Below are positions 1 through 10,965 of a DNA stretch of 64,000 nt, piece by piece. Origin of the DNA: Lichenicoccus sp963693035 (GTDB taxonomy: Bacteria > Pseudomonadota > Alphaproteobacteria > Acetobacterales > Acetobacteraceae). The number at the start of each line of letters is the position of its first letter. The first letter of the stretch is position 1. The stretch covers positions 186,001-250,000 of the forward strand of contig CAXMMQ010000008.1 of the NCBI GenBank assembly GCA_963693035.2, read 5' to 3'. Made by a program: the position numbers and the translations under genes. Below the pieces are notes generated by a model. It was not told where the DNA came from and searched no databases. It saw only the letters and a list, made by a program, of their open reading frames with translations.

Positions 1-220
1 CTACCTGATCGAGGACGGCCGGGTCACCGCGCCGGTGCGTGGCGCCACCCTGATCGGCAACGGGCCGGACGCGATGACCAAGGTCAGCATGATCGGCAAC
101 GACCTCGCACTCGATCCGGGCATCGGCACCTGCGGCAAGAACGGCCAGGGCGTCCCGGTCGGAGTGGGCCAGCCGACGCTGAAGATGGCGGGGCTGACGG
201 TCGGTGGGACCGGCGGCTGA
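1..220 (+). CDS. tldD: TldD/PmbA-family metalloprotease, C-terminal end only
   Basis: Reading from base 2, the frame encodes about 72 residues that match the end of TldD-type proteases. The closing GIGTCGKNGQGVPVGVGQP followed by LKMAGLTVGG is a strongly conserved tail of the family. TldD with its partner TldE (PmbA) forms a cytoplasmic protease that cuts unfolded peptides; the zinc-binding HExxxH site lies upstream of the window, so catalytic competence cannot be judged. The gene ends at a TGA at 218-220, with about 70 bases before the next likely start. TldD fits better than PmbA because of the GTCGK(N/D)GQ signature, but the two paralogues are related. Confidence 0.85.
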   Translation, partial: YLIEDGRVTAPVRGATLIGNGPDAMTKVSMIGNDLALDPGIGTCGKNGQGVPVGVGQPTLKMAGLTVGGTGG

Positions 221-288
221 GGCGTCTGTCGCCAGACCCGGTATCGTGAAACTTCCGCAACGGGCGATTGCGGTTTAATATCATCGTC

Positions 289-1554
289 ATGTCGCGCGCT
301 GCACTTCCCCTGGCCCGGCCCGCATCGAGCGGCCGGAGCCTCACCCATGGCCAGATGCCGCTATGGATGATCCTGCTGCTCGGAGCCTTGAGCGCGGTCG
401 GTCCGCTCTCCACCGACATGTACCTCCCCGCCTTCCCGACGCTCGACGCGGCCTTTGGCAGCGGTGCGGGCTCGGCGCAGATCACCCTGGCCGCCTGGTT
501 CGCGGGGCTCGCGGTCGGGCAGTTCACCCAGGGGCCGTTCTCGGACCGGCTCGGCCGGCGGCTGCCGTTGCTGGTCGGCATGAGCATCTACACGATCGGC
601 TCCGCCGGCTGCGCGCTGTCGCAAAGCCTGTGGAGCTTCACCGCCTGGCGCTTCGTCGCCGCCCTCGGCGGTTCGGCGGGCATGGTGATCCCGCGCGCGG
701 TGGTGCGCGACGTCGCCACCGGGCCGCAAGGGGCGCGCATCATGTCGCAGCTCATGCTGGTGCTCGGCGTGGTGCCGATCCTGGCGCCGACTTTGGGCGG
801 GCTGGTGCTGAGCGTCGCCTCCTGGCGGTGGATCTTCTGGATCGCGACCGTGTACGGGGTGATCAGCATCACCGCCGTCGGCGCCTGCCTGCCGGACACG
901 CTGCCGGTCGCCCACCGGCTCCGACTGCCGGCGATCGAGGTGCTGCAGCGCTACGTCACCATCGTGCGCGATCGCTCGTTCCTGTCCAACACCTTCATCT
1001 GCGGCTTTTCGACCTTCACCATCTTCGCCTACCTGTCCGGCGCGCCGGTCGCCTTCGAGCGCATCCTGCATTTCTCTCCCGCCGGCTTCGGCGTGATGTT
1101 CGGCATCAACGCCGCCTGCTACATCCTGTGCACCCAGATCAACGCGCACATCGTGCATCGCGTCGGCGTCGGCCCGCTGCTCGATTTCGGCATCTGGCTG
1201 CTGTCGGCGGCCGCCGTCGTGTTCCTGGCCCTGTCGCTGACAGGCATCGCCGGCGCCGGACGGCCGGTCGCCTTCGTTTCGGTGCCGATCGCGATCCTGA
1301 TGGCCTCGATGGGGTTCATCAGCCCGAACGCGGCGATGTTCGCCTTGGCGAGCCATGCGCGGCACGCCGGCAGCGCATCGGCCCTGCTCGGCACGCTGCA
1401 ATTCAGCCTCGGCTCCGTCAGCGGCATCGCCATGGGCCTGCTCGCCGCCAACAGCCTGCTGCCGATGGCGGCGGTGATCTGCTGCGGCGCCATCGGCATC
1501 AACCTCGCTGATGCCAGCCGCAAGCGCCCCCTTGCACGATCCGGTCCGGCTTGA
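289..1554 (+). CDS. Bcr/CflA-family MFS drug exporter
   Basis: A 421-residue, 12-helix major facilitator of the Bcr/CflA (DHA1) group, expected in the inner membrane and driving drug or metabolite efflux with protons. The N-terminal helix carries GPLSTDMYLPAFPTL, the hallmark of Bcr-type exporters, followed by an MFS motif A loop GPFSDRLGRRLPLL around residues 85-98. Length is normal for the family. ATG 289 is used; the frame also offers TTG 268 and ATG 355, and none has a clear Shine-Dalgarno, so the first 20 residues are uncertain. It is followed by a second, unrelated MFS gene in the same direction. The substrate is not predictable from sequence. Confidence 0.85.
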   Translation: MSRAALPLARPASSGRSLTHGQMPLWMILLLGALSAVGPLSTDMYLPAFPTLDAAFGSGAGSAQITLAAWFAGLAVGQFTQGPFSDRLGRRLPLLVGMSIYTIGSAGCALSQSLWSFTAWRFVAALGGSAGMVIPRAVVRDVATGPQGARIMSQLMLVLGVVPILAPTLGGLVLSVASWRWIFWIATVYGVISITAVGACLPDTLPVAHRLRLPAIEVLQRYVTIVRDRSFLSNTFICGFSTFTIFAYLSGAPVAFERILHFSPAGFGVMFGINAACYILCTQINAHIVHRVGVGPLLDFGIWLLSAAAVVFLALSLTGIAGAGRPVAFVSVPIAILMASMGFISPNAAMFALASHARHAGSASALLGTLQFSLGSVSGIAMGLLAANSLLPMAAVICCGAIGINLADASRKRPLARSGPA

Positions 1555-1761
1555 TCCAGCCCGGATCAAAACAGGTCCGGCCACCTGATGTGGATTGTGA
1601 TGGGGATGCGGACCATGCCCGGAGCGTCCGGCGACTCCTGCGGGTCCGCGCGCGGCCCATGAGCCATGGCCGCCTGCATCGTCATCGGCACGCGTTCGTC
1701 CCCGGACCGGACTTGCCGATCAGCCATCACTGGATGCGCCTGCTGGGTGAGAGATCCTAGG

Positions 1762-3003
1762 GTGCCCGAGGCGAAACTCGACGGAAATGCCGCGCCTCCG
1801 GTCCGGCTGCTGTCGCATCCCGGGCTGTCGCTGCTGCTGCTCAGCCGCGGCGGTTCGGCGCTCGGCTACCAGATGCAGGCGGTCGCGGTCGGCTGGCAGA
1901 TCTACGCCCTGACGCATCGTGCGTTTTCGCTCGGCCTGCTCGGGCTCGCGCAGTTCGCACCCATGGTGGTGCTGATCTTCGCCGCCGGCCACGTCGCTGA
2001 CCGGTTCGACCGCAGGCGGGTGGCAGCGCTCTGCCAGTGCGTCGAGGCCTGCGGTGCCGCCACCCTGGCCGCCGGCTCGGTGCTGCATTTCCTGACGCCG
2101 GACCTGATCTATGCGGTGGTGGCGCTGCTGGGTGCCGCGCGTGCCTTCGAGGGGCCGTGCATGCAGGCGATGCTGCCGTCGCTGGTGCCGGCGGCGCTGT
2201 TCCCGCGCGCGGCGGCGCTGTCGTCCTCGATGCTGCAGACCTGCACCATCATCGGGCCATCGCTGGGCGGGCTGCTGTACGGCGTCGGCGCTCCGGTTCC
2301 GTATGTCGTCTGCACCCTCATGTTCATCATCGCCGCCTGCATGAACGGGATGGTGCGGATGGAGAGCGCGCCGCGTCCGGCACGCAAGGTCGATCTCGAC
2401 GCGGTGTTCGGCGGCCTGCGCTTCATCCGCGCCCGCCCCGACATCCTGGGCGCGATCTCGCTCGACCTGTTCGCGGTGCTGCTCGGCGGGGCGACCGCGC
2501 TGCTGCCGGTCTATGCGCACGACATCCTGCATGCAGGTCCGATCGCGCTTGGCCTGCTGCGCGCCGCCCCCGCCATCGGGGCCCTCGCGGTGTCGCTGGT
2601 GCTGGCGCGGCATCCGCTCGGCGGACGCGCCGGCCGGACGATGTTCGCGGCCGTCGCACTGTTCGGCATCGCCACCATCCTGTTCGGCGTGTCGCGCTCG
2701 CTGCCGCTGTCGATCGCCTGCCTGGCGGTGCTCGGCGGCGCCGACGTGGTCAGCGTGGTGGTGCGCTCCAGCCTGGTGCAGCTACGCACGCCCGAGGAGA
2801 TGCGGGGCCGGGTGTCGGCGGTGAACATGCTGTTCATCGGCACCTCGAACCAGCTCGGCGAGTTCGAGAGCGGCACGCTGGCGGCGCTGATCGGCGCGAT
2901 GCCGGCGGTGGTGCTCGGCGGCGTCGGCACCTTGCTGGTCACGCTGCTCTGGATGAAGCTGTTCCCGACCCTGCGCCGGCTCGACCGGCTGGAGGCGTCG
3001 TGA
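1762..3003 (+). CDS. MFS exporter of the EntS-like (DHA3) type
   Basis: About 413 residues with 12 predicted membrane segments. It resembles EntS/macrolide-type MFS exporters: the first helix is followed by SALGYQMQAVAVGWQIY, motif A appears as GHVADRFDRRRV, and the C-terminal half has the family phrase LRTPEEMRGRVSAVN. GTG 1762 is chosen because GGTGAGAG sits about 9 bases upstream; an upstream ATG at 1666 would add a 32-residue polar, Cys-rich leader atypical for the family. It shares direction with the preceding MFS gene over a 207-base gap where no other gene is convincing. Likely exports a siderophore or small toxic compound, but no nearby siderophore genes support a specific substrate. 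Confidence 0.8.
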   Translation: MPEAKLDGNAAPPVRLLSHPGLSLLLLSRGGSALGYQMQAVAVGWQIYALTHRAFSLGLLGLAQFAPMVVLIFAAGHVADRFDRRRVAALCQCVEACGAATLAAGSVLHFLTPDLIYAVVALLGAARAFEGPCMQAMLPSLVPAALFPRAAALSSSMLQTCTIIGPSLGGLLYGVGAPVPYVVCTLMFIIAACMNGMVRMESAPRPARKVDLDAVFGGLRFIRARPDILGAISLDLFAVLLGGATALLPVYAHDILHAGPIALGLLRAAPAIGALAVSLVLARHPLGGRAGRTMFAAVALFGIATILFGVSRSLPLSIACLAVLGGADVVSVVVRSSLVQLRTPEEMRGRVSAVNMLFIGTSNQLGEFESGTLAALIGAMPAVVLGGVGTLLVTLLWMKLFPTLRRLDRLEAS

Positions 3004-3022
3004 ACCTGGCCGGAGCCTAATC

Positions 3023-3301
3023 ATGCAGCACGCGATCGACCTGATCCTCGGCCTGGTGCTGGCCCTGTTTCACCTGATCATCGCCGCGATCGCCATCATC
3101 GAGGGGGTGCTGCGCGACGTGCTGGCGCCCATGGGCCTCGGCCATGGCGCCGAGAACGCCATCCTGCTGGTGTTCGCGGTGCTGCTGATCGTGGCCGCGA
3201 TCCGGATCTTCGGCGGCCTGTTCGCGCTGTTGCTGACCATCGTGCTGGTGCTGATGGTGCTGCACATCCTGCTGCCGGGTCTGGGAGCGCGGCACGTCTG
3301 A
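3023..3301 (+). CDS. Small two-helix membrane protein, unknown function
   Basis: 92 residues, almost entirely two or three hydrophobic stretches (residues about 3-30 and 46-88) separated by a short loop with GLGHGAENA. It begins 19 bases after the MFS exporter stop and probably shares its transcript. No recognisable family; the composition is that of a small inner-membrane protein. It is followed by a convergent gene only 10 bases away. I recognise no function. Confidence 0.6.
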   Translation: MQHAIDLILGLVLALFHLIIAAIAIIEGVLRDVLAPMGLGHGAENAILLVFAVLLIVAAIRIFGGLFALLLTIVLVLMVLHILLPGLGARHV

Positions 3302-3311
3302 GCGAAAAGGC

Positions 3312-3947
3312 TCACAGCGCCGCGGTAACCAGCGGCGTCTTGCGCAGCCACTCGTCGGAGCTCAGTTGCCGCACCGCGAACCGCGCCACGTCGGCCCGCG
3401 AGATCTTGCCGCCATGCACGCCTGCGAGGTCGGTCGTGGCACGGACCTGACCGGTGGCCGGTGTATCGGTGAGCATCGTCGGCCGCAGGATCACCCAGTC
3501 CAGTCCGCTGGCGCGGATAAGTGCCTCCTGGCGATCCTTGTCCTGGTACACCGTACGCAGCAGCGTCGGCTGGAACAGCCGGTCGTAGAGGAAGCCGCCA
3601 TGCAAGCGGCTGTCTCCGGCGCCCACACCGGTGATGCACACGAGCCGGCGGATCCCGGCCTGCTGCATCGCCGCGAGCAACACGCGCGTTGCAACCGAGA
3701 GCAGGGTGACCGCGCGCAACGGGCTCAGCCCGGTGCCCAGGGAGCAGATCACCGCATCGCAGCCATCAAGCGCGCAACGCACCGCCGCTTCGTCGCGCGC
3801 GTTGCCTTCGACAATCGCCGCCCCCGCCAGTCCCTCGGCTTTCGTTTTCGAGCGCACCAGGGCGACGACGGCATGGCCCGCAGCCACGCCCTCGCGGACG
3901 ATCTGCCGCCCGGTGCCTCCGGTCGCGCCGAGTACCAGGATCCTCAT
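3312..3947 (-). CDS. NAD(P)-binding Rossmann protein (NmrA/SDR atypical type)
   Basis: 211 residues starting MRILVLGATGGTGRQIV, a textbook NAD(P)-binding glycine motif GxxGxxG at the N terminus. Further features are the AIVEGNARDE and DAVICSLGTG segments typical of NAD(P)H-binding (PF13460-like) atypical short-chain dehydrogenases, and ILRPTMLTD near residue 155. The classic YxxxK pair is missing, as is usual in this subgroup, which includes flavin/biliverdin reductases and NmrA-like redox sensors. Substrate cannot be assigned. The roughly 280 bases between its start and radA contain only a weak 69-codon frame (3944-4153, minus) that I do not accept as a gene. Confidence 0.8.
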   Translation of the reverse strand: MRILVLGATGGTGRQIVREGVAAGHAVVALVRSKTKAEGLAGAAIVEGNARDEAAVRCALDGCDAVICSLGTGLSPLRAVTLLSVATRVLLAAMQQAGIRRLVCITGVGAGDSRLHGGFLYDRLFQPTLLRTVYQDKDRQEALIRASGLDWVILRPTMLTDTPATGQVRATTDLAGVHGGKISRADVARFAVRQLSSDEWLRKTPLVTAAL

Positions 3948-4227
3948 GCAACGACTTCCCTCAACGATGGATCTTCGCCCGGGTCAGGCTCTGACTGGGA
4001 GAGCAGCGGTATCACCACCAATGACCGATGTCTCATGAAGTCGGCGCGGAGCGGTGAAAGCAAGCATCTGTCATCACCGACAAAGGGTCGGTTCGAAGTC
4101 CAGATCAAGCCGGAAACCTCCTCTGCCCACAGTGTTGTCCGGTTCGCTGTCACGAGACTGGCGGGGTTGCGGCAAATGGCAGAGATACTACAACAAGAGC
4201 CGGAATATTTTTATACTCGCCAGATAG

Positions 4228-5619
<1,392 letters not shown>

Positions 5620-5636
5620 CGGCTAGCGCCCCACCT

Positions 5637-6416
5637 TCAGCGCCTGAGTTCCATGGCGATCGGGCCTTCCCGCCTGCCATGCGTGAACTGATCCACCAGC
5701 GGGTTGCCGCTGTCCAACAGGGACGCCGCCGGGCCCTGCCAGACCAGCCTGCCGCGAAAGAGCATTGCCGCCGCGTCGCCGATCCGGGTGGCAGACGCCA
5801 TGTCGTGCGTAATGGCGATCGCGGTGCTGCCGAGCGTCTTCACGCAGTCCACGATCAGCCCGTCGATGACCGCGCCCATGATCGGATCGAGCCCGGTGGT
5901 CGGCTCGTCGAAGAACAGGATCTCCGGCTGCGCCGCGATAGCCCGGGCCAGGCCGACGCGCTTCTGCATGCCGCCGGACAACTCGGACGGCGACAGCAGC
6001 CCGACGCTCGGATCGAGCCCGACCTGCCGCAGCACCTCGCCGGCCTTGTCGCGCGCCGCGCTCCGGGTGATCTGGCGCCGGGCAAGCAATCCAAACGCCA
6101 CGTTCTCCCAGACCGGCAGGCTGTCGAACAGAGCGCCGTTCTGGAACAGCATGCCGATGCGGCGGTTGATCGCCTCGCGCTCGCGCCGGCGCAACGCCAG
6201 CACGTCGACGCCGTCGATCTCGATGCTCCCGGCGTCCGGCACGATCAGCCCGAGGATGCAGCGCAGCAGCACGGACTTGCCGCTGCCGGAGCCGCCGATC
6301 ACCACCGTCGAGGTGCCGGCGGCGACATCGAGGTCGATCCCGTCCAGCACCTGCTTGGACCCGAAGGCCTTGCGCAGCCCCCGTATCCGAAGCTTGGGCG
6401 TCGGAGCCCCGCTCAT
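5637..6416 (-). CDS. mlaF: MlaF-type ABC transporter ATP-binding subunit
   Basis: 259 residues with ABC-ATPase hallmarks: Walker A GGSGSGKS at 41-48, signature LSGGMQKR at 146-153 and Walker B ILFFDEP at 166-172. The phrase FFDEPTTGLDPIMGAVIDGL is typical of MlaF/Ttg2A ATPases, which power phospholipid movement between the membranes. The ATG at 6414-6416 overlaps the TGA of the upstream permease (ATGA), indicating translational coupling; a longer open frame exists but reads through mlaE in another frame. The MlaD substrate-binding subunit normally found next door is not adjacent here. Confidence 0.92.
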   Translation of the reverse strand: MSGAPTPKLRIRGLRKAFGSKQVLDGIDLDVAAGTSTVVIGGSGSGKSVLLRCILGLIVPDAGSIEIDGVDVLALRRREREAINRRIGMLFQNGALFDSLPVWENVAFGLLARRQITRSAARDKAGEVLRQVGLDPSVGLLSPSELSGGMQKRVGLARAIAAQPEILFFDEPTTGLDPIMGAVIDGLIVDCVKTLGSTAIAITHDMASATRIGDAAAMLFRGRLVWQGPAASLLDSGNPLVDQFTHGRREGPIAMELRR

Positions 6417-7198
6417 CGCGAGAAGAACATCTCGGTCAGCATGTAGTCGAAGGCGAGGACCAGGATCGAGGCCGCGACCACCGACGCCGTGGTCGCGGAG
6501 CCCACGCCCTGCGCGCCGCCGCGGCTGTGGTAGCCGTTGTAGCAACCCATCAGCGCGATCAGGAACCCGAACACCGCCGCCTTGACCAGCCCGACATTGA
6601 CGTCGATCGGCTGCATCACGCTCAACGTGTTGGCGATGTAGGCATTCGGGCTGAAGCCGAGCTTGACCACCGAGACGATGAAGCCGCCCAGCACACCGAG
6701 GATGTCGGCCACCACCACCAGCAGCGGCAAGGCCAGCGTGCCAGCCAGCAGGCGCGGCGTGACCAGGTATTTCATCGGGTTGGTGGAGAGCGTGCCGAGC
6801 GCATCGATCTGGTCGGTCACCCGCATGGTGCCGATCTCGGCGGCCATCGCCGAGCCGACCCGGCCGGCGACGATCAGGCCGGCCAGCACCGGACCCAGCT
6901 CGCGCACCACCGACAGCACCACGATCCCGGCGATCGCGCTCTGGGCATTGTAGCGGGCAAAGCCGGTATAGGATTGCAGCGCGATCACGCCGCCGGAGAA
7001 CAGGGCGGTCAGCGCCACCACCGGCAGCGAGAAGAACGCGAACTCGACGAAGGCAGCGAGAAAGGCGCGCCAGTAGAAGGGCGGCCGGAACAGGTGCGAG
7101 ACCGCGTTGATCGCGAACAAGGCGAGCGAGCCGGCCGAGCGGACGAAGCCGAGCACGATCGAGCCGAGCGACGCTACCAGAGACAACAGAGTGCTCAA
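6413..7198 (-). CDS. mlaE: MlaE-type ABC transporter permease
   Basis: 261 residues with five or six membrane segments and the MlaE-family core: VVRELGPVLAGLIVAGRVGS then AAEIGTMRVTDQIDAL. It forms the membrane channel of the Mla phospholipid-transport ABC system in the inner membrane, working with the ATPase encoded by the overlapping downstream gene. Length is standard. It is probably the first gene of a three-gene transcript ending with radA; the 117 bases between it and galE may hold its promoter. Confidence 0.92.
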   Translation of the reverse strand: MSTLLSLVASLGSIVLGFVRSAGSLALFAINAVSHLFRPPFYWRAFLAAFVEFAFFSLPVVALTALFSGGVIALQSYTGFARYNAQSAIAGIVVLSVVRELGPVLAGLIVAGRVGSAMAAEIGTMRVTDQIDALGTLSTNPMKYLVTPRLLAGTLALPLLVVVADILGVLGGFIVSVVKLGFSPNAYIANTLSVMQPIDVNVGLVKAAVFGFLIALMGCYNGYHSRGGAQGVGSATTASVVAASILVLAFDYMLTEMFFSR

Positions 7199-7315
7199 GC
7201 GTCCGGGCTCACGCGTCTGGGCAGCCCGGAATCGACGGTGTCGGGTTGTTCGGGATAGCCGGCTCGGACATATTGGACGGCCTATAGCCCGATCAGGCCA
7301 GAGCCGAAACCCCGG

Positions 7316-8317
7316 CTACACCCGATCGCCGTAGCCTTCGGGATGCGCCTCGCGCCAGGCAAAGGCGGTGGCGACGATGTCGTCGAGCTGCTCGAATCGG
7401 GGCGCCCAGCCGGTCTCGCGACGCAGCTTCTCGCTCAGGGCAACCAGCCGCGGCGGGTCGCCGGCGCGGCGCGCACCGATGCGGTGCGGCACCGGCCGGC
7501 CGCTGACGCGCTCGACGCTGCGGATCACCTCAAGCACCGAATGGCCGTGCCCGCTGCCCAGATTGTACGTGACGCTGCGGCCGTCGAGTTGCTCCAGCGC
7601 CAGCAGGTGCGCCGAGGCAAGGTCGCTCACATGCACGTAGTCGCGGATGCAGGTGCCGTCCGGCGTCTCGTAGTCGCCGCCATTGACCGCGAGCTCGGGG
7701 CGGCGGCCGAGGGCCGCATCGATCACCAGCGGGATCAGGTGCGTCTCGGGGGTGTGGTCCTCGCCGGCGCGGCCTTGGGGATCGGCGCCGGCGGCGTTGA
7801 AGTAGCGCAGGCAGGCGCTGCGCAGCCCGTGGATGCGGTCCGCCCATAGCAACGCGCGCTCCAGCATCGCCTTGCTCTCGCCGTACGGCGAGCCCGGCTC
7901 GACCGGTGCATCCTCGGTGATGACCTGCTCCCCGGGGCGGCCGAACAGTGCCGCCGTCGAGGACAGCACGAAGCGACCCACCCCGTGGCGGATGCAGGCA
8001 TCGATCAGGCGGATGCCGAGGGCGGAGTTCTCCATGAAGTAGTGCATCGGGCGGACCATGCTATCGCCGACCAGTGAAAGCGACGCGAAATGCAGCACCC
8101 CTTTCCAGGGACCGTCCGACAGCACCCGTTCGACAACGTCGCGGTCGGCCAGGTTGCCCCGGACCAGGGTCACCCCGTCGGGCAACGCGCGCGCATGCCC
8201 CAGGGACAGGTCATCGAGCACTGTGACGCTGTCGCCGCGATCCGCCAGGGCCAGCACCGCATGGCTGCCGACATAGCCGGCACCGCCGGTGACCAGATAG
8301 CGCTTGCCTTCAGCCAT
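7316..8317 (-). CDS. galE: UDP-glucose 4-epimerase
   Basis: 333 residues of the extended SDR family. It has the NAD-binding motif TGGAGYVGS at 10-18, catalytic Tyr145 and Lys149 in SPYGESK, and the GalE-type YFNAAGADPQG and IRDYVHVSDLA segments. It interconverts UDP-glucose and UDP-galactose in the cytoplasm for surface sugar synthesis. It is divergent from the UDP-xylose synthase gene across about 170 bases (8318-8490) that presumably carry both promoters. Full length, no anomalies. Confidence 0.93.
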   Translation of the reverse strand: MAEGKRYLVTGGAGYVGSHAVLALADRGDSVTVLDDLSLGHARALPDGVTLVRGNLADRDVVERVLSDGPWKGVLHFASLSLVGDSMVRPMHYFMENSALGIRLIDACIRHGVGRFVLSSTAALFGRPGEQVITEDAPVEPGSPYGESKAMLERALLWADRIHGLRSACLRYFNAAGADPQGRAGEDHTPETHLIPLVIDAALGRRPELAVNGGDYETPDGTCIRDYVHVSDLASAHLLALEQLDGRSVTYNLGSGHGHSVLEVIRSVERVSGRPVPHRIGARRAGDPPRLVALSEKLRRETGWAPRFEQLDDIVATAFAWREAHPEGYGDRV

Positions 8318-8490
8318 AGACTATCCGCCTTGCTTTGCAGAACTTGCACCAGAATGGCGCAACGGGACACACTCCGGCCGGCTGGCAGCCACAGGAACGC
8401 ACACCCGGGCAGGAACGGCGTCCCGTTCACGGAGCTTCCAACCGTGGTGAGGCTGCCTTATGGTTCACCTTCAACACGCGGTTAACGCAA

Positions 8491-9480
<990 letters not shown>

Positions 9481-9573
9481 TCACGGTCCACCCGCCACGC
9501 CGCGCGGCCTGACCTTCGCGACGTTGCCTTGCAGGCTGGATGCTGCCCTGATGCTGACTGACTGGAGCAAGCT

Positions 9574-10938
9574 GTGCGCGTAGCAATGATCGGCGGTGGC
9601 TATGTGGGTCTCGTCTCAGGGGCCTGCTTCGCCGAGTTCGGCGTCGAGGTCGCGGTCGTGGAAACCCATCCGGGCCGGCTGGAGAGCCTGCGCCAAGGCC
9701 GCATTCCGATCTACGAGCCCGGGCTCGACAAGCTGGTCGCCGACAACATCGCCGCTGGCCGGCTGTCGTTCGGCAGCGACATCAAGGAAGCCGTCGCCGG
9801 CGCCGAGGCGGTGTTCATCGCGGTCGGAACCCCACCCCGCAACGGCGACGGTCATGCCGACCTTACCTACGTGTTCGCCGCCGCCGAGCAGGTGGCGCAG
9901 GCGCTCGGGGACTATGCGGTGATCGTCACCAAGTCGACGGTCCCGGTCGGCACCAGCCGGCGCATCGCCGAAATCGTCCGGCACGCCCGCCCCGGCCTTG
10001 TTTTCGATGTCGCCTCGAATCCGGAGTTCCTGCGCGAAGGCAGCGCGATCGCCGACTTCATGCGGCCGGACCGCGTGGTGATCGGCACCGACGTTTCCCA
10101 GGACGGCGGCAGCGACCGCGCCCAGGAGGTCATGCGCCGACTCTACCGGCCGCTCTACCTGATCGAGGCGCCGATCCTGTTCACCAGCCTGGAGACCTCC
10201 GAGCTCATCAAGTACGCCGCCAACTCGTTCCTGGCGATGAAGATCTCCTTCATCAACGAGATGGCCGATTTGTGCGAGCGTGTCGGCGGCGACGTGCACG
10301 ACGTGGCGCGCGGCATCGGCCTCGACGGCCGCATCGGCCGCAAGTTCCTGCATGCAGGACCGGGCTATGGCGGCTCCTGCTTCCCCAAGGACACGCTGGC
10401 GCTGATGCGGATCGCCCAGGAGGCCGGCGCCTCCTCGCGGCTGGTCGAGGCGACCGTGCAGGTCAACGACGCGCGCAAGGCCAGCATGGGCGCGAGGATC
10501 ATGTCTGCCTGCGGCGGCACCGTGCGCGGCAAGACGATCGCGATCCTCGGCCTGACCTTCAAGCCGGAGACCGACGACATGCGCGATGCACCGTCGATCC
10601 CGATCGTGCACCGGCTGGTCGAGAACGGCGCCGCGGTGCGGGTCTATGATCCGGTCGGCATGGAGGCGGCCAGGGCGTCGATGCCGGACCGCGTCACCTA
10701 TTGCGCCGATGCGCTGGATGCGGCGCGCGAGGCCGACGCGCTGATCCTGGTCACCGAGTGGAACGCCTTCCGCGCGATCTCGCCCGGCAGGCTGCGCGAC
10801 CTGATGCGCGGCCGCATCGTGATCGACCTGCGCAACGTCTATGATCCGGCGGCGATGGCGGCGGCCGGCATGGAATACAGCTCGATCGGCCGCCCGTCCC
10901 GGGCTCCCGGACAGAGCCGGGCCGCACAGGCCGGATAA
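9574..10938 (+). CDS. ugd: UDP-glucose 6-dehydrogenase
   Basis: 454 residues, GTG start at 9574 with GGAG about 7 bases upstream. The N-terminal NAD domain starts with IGGGYVGLVSG, the central linker helix contains YAANSFLAMKISFINE, and catalytic Cys269 lies in GGSCFPKD. The C-terminal domain has LGLTFKPETDDMRDAPS. It oxidises UDP-glucose to UDP-glucuronate in two NAD-dependent steps, supplying the preceding decarboxylase. The last 20 residues are a basic, proline-rich tail and may be dispensable. Convergent with the TPR gene that follows. Confidence 0.95.
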   Translation: MRVAMIGGGYVGLVSGACFAEFGVEVAVVETHPGRLESLRQGRIPIYEPGLDKLVADNIAAGRLSFGSDIKEAVAGAEAVFIAVGTPPRNGDGHADLTYVFAAAEQVAQALGDYAVIVTKSTVPVGTSRRIAEIVRHARPGLVFDVASNPEFLREGSAIADFMRPDRVVIGTDVSQDGGSDRAQEVMRRLYRPLYLIEAPILFTSLETSELIKYAANSFLAMKISFINEMADLCERVGGDVHDVARGIGLDGRIGRKFLHAGPGYGGSCFPKDTLALMRIAQEAGASSRLVEATVQVNDARKASMGARIMSACGGTVRGKTIAILGLTFKPETDDMRDAPSIPIVHRLVENGAAVRVYDPVGMEAARASMPDRVTYCADALDAAREADALILVTEWNAFRAISPGRLRDLMRGRIVIDLRNVYDPAAMAAAGMEYSSIGRPSRAPGQSRAAQAG

Positions 10939-10965
10939 GTCGGGGCCGGCGAGCCCAGACGTCGG

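Noticed and set aside
361..1584. 407-codon minus-strand frame opposite the Bcr-type exporter
   Set aside because: Composition is Asp/Arg/Gln/Gly-rich with no domain; the opposite strand has a full MFS protein.
3944..4153. 69-codon minus-strand frame between the NAD(P)-binding gene and radA
   Set aside because: No family resemblance and no clear ribosome site. It overlaps the next start, but an overlap alone is weak evidence.
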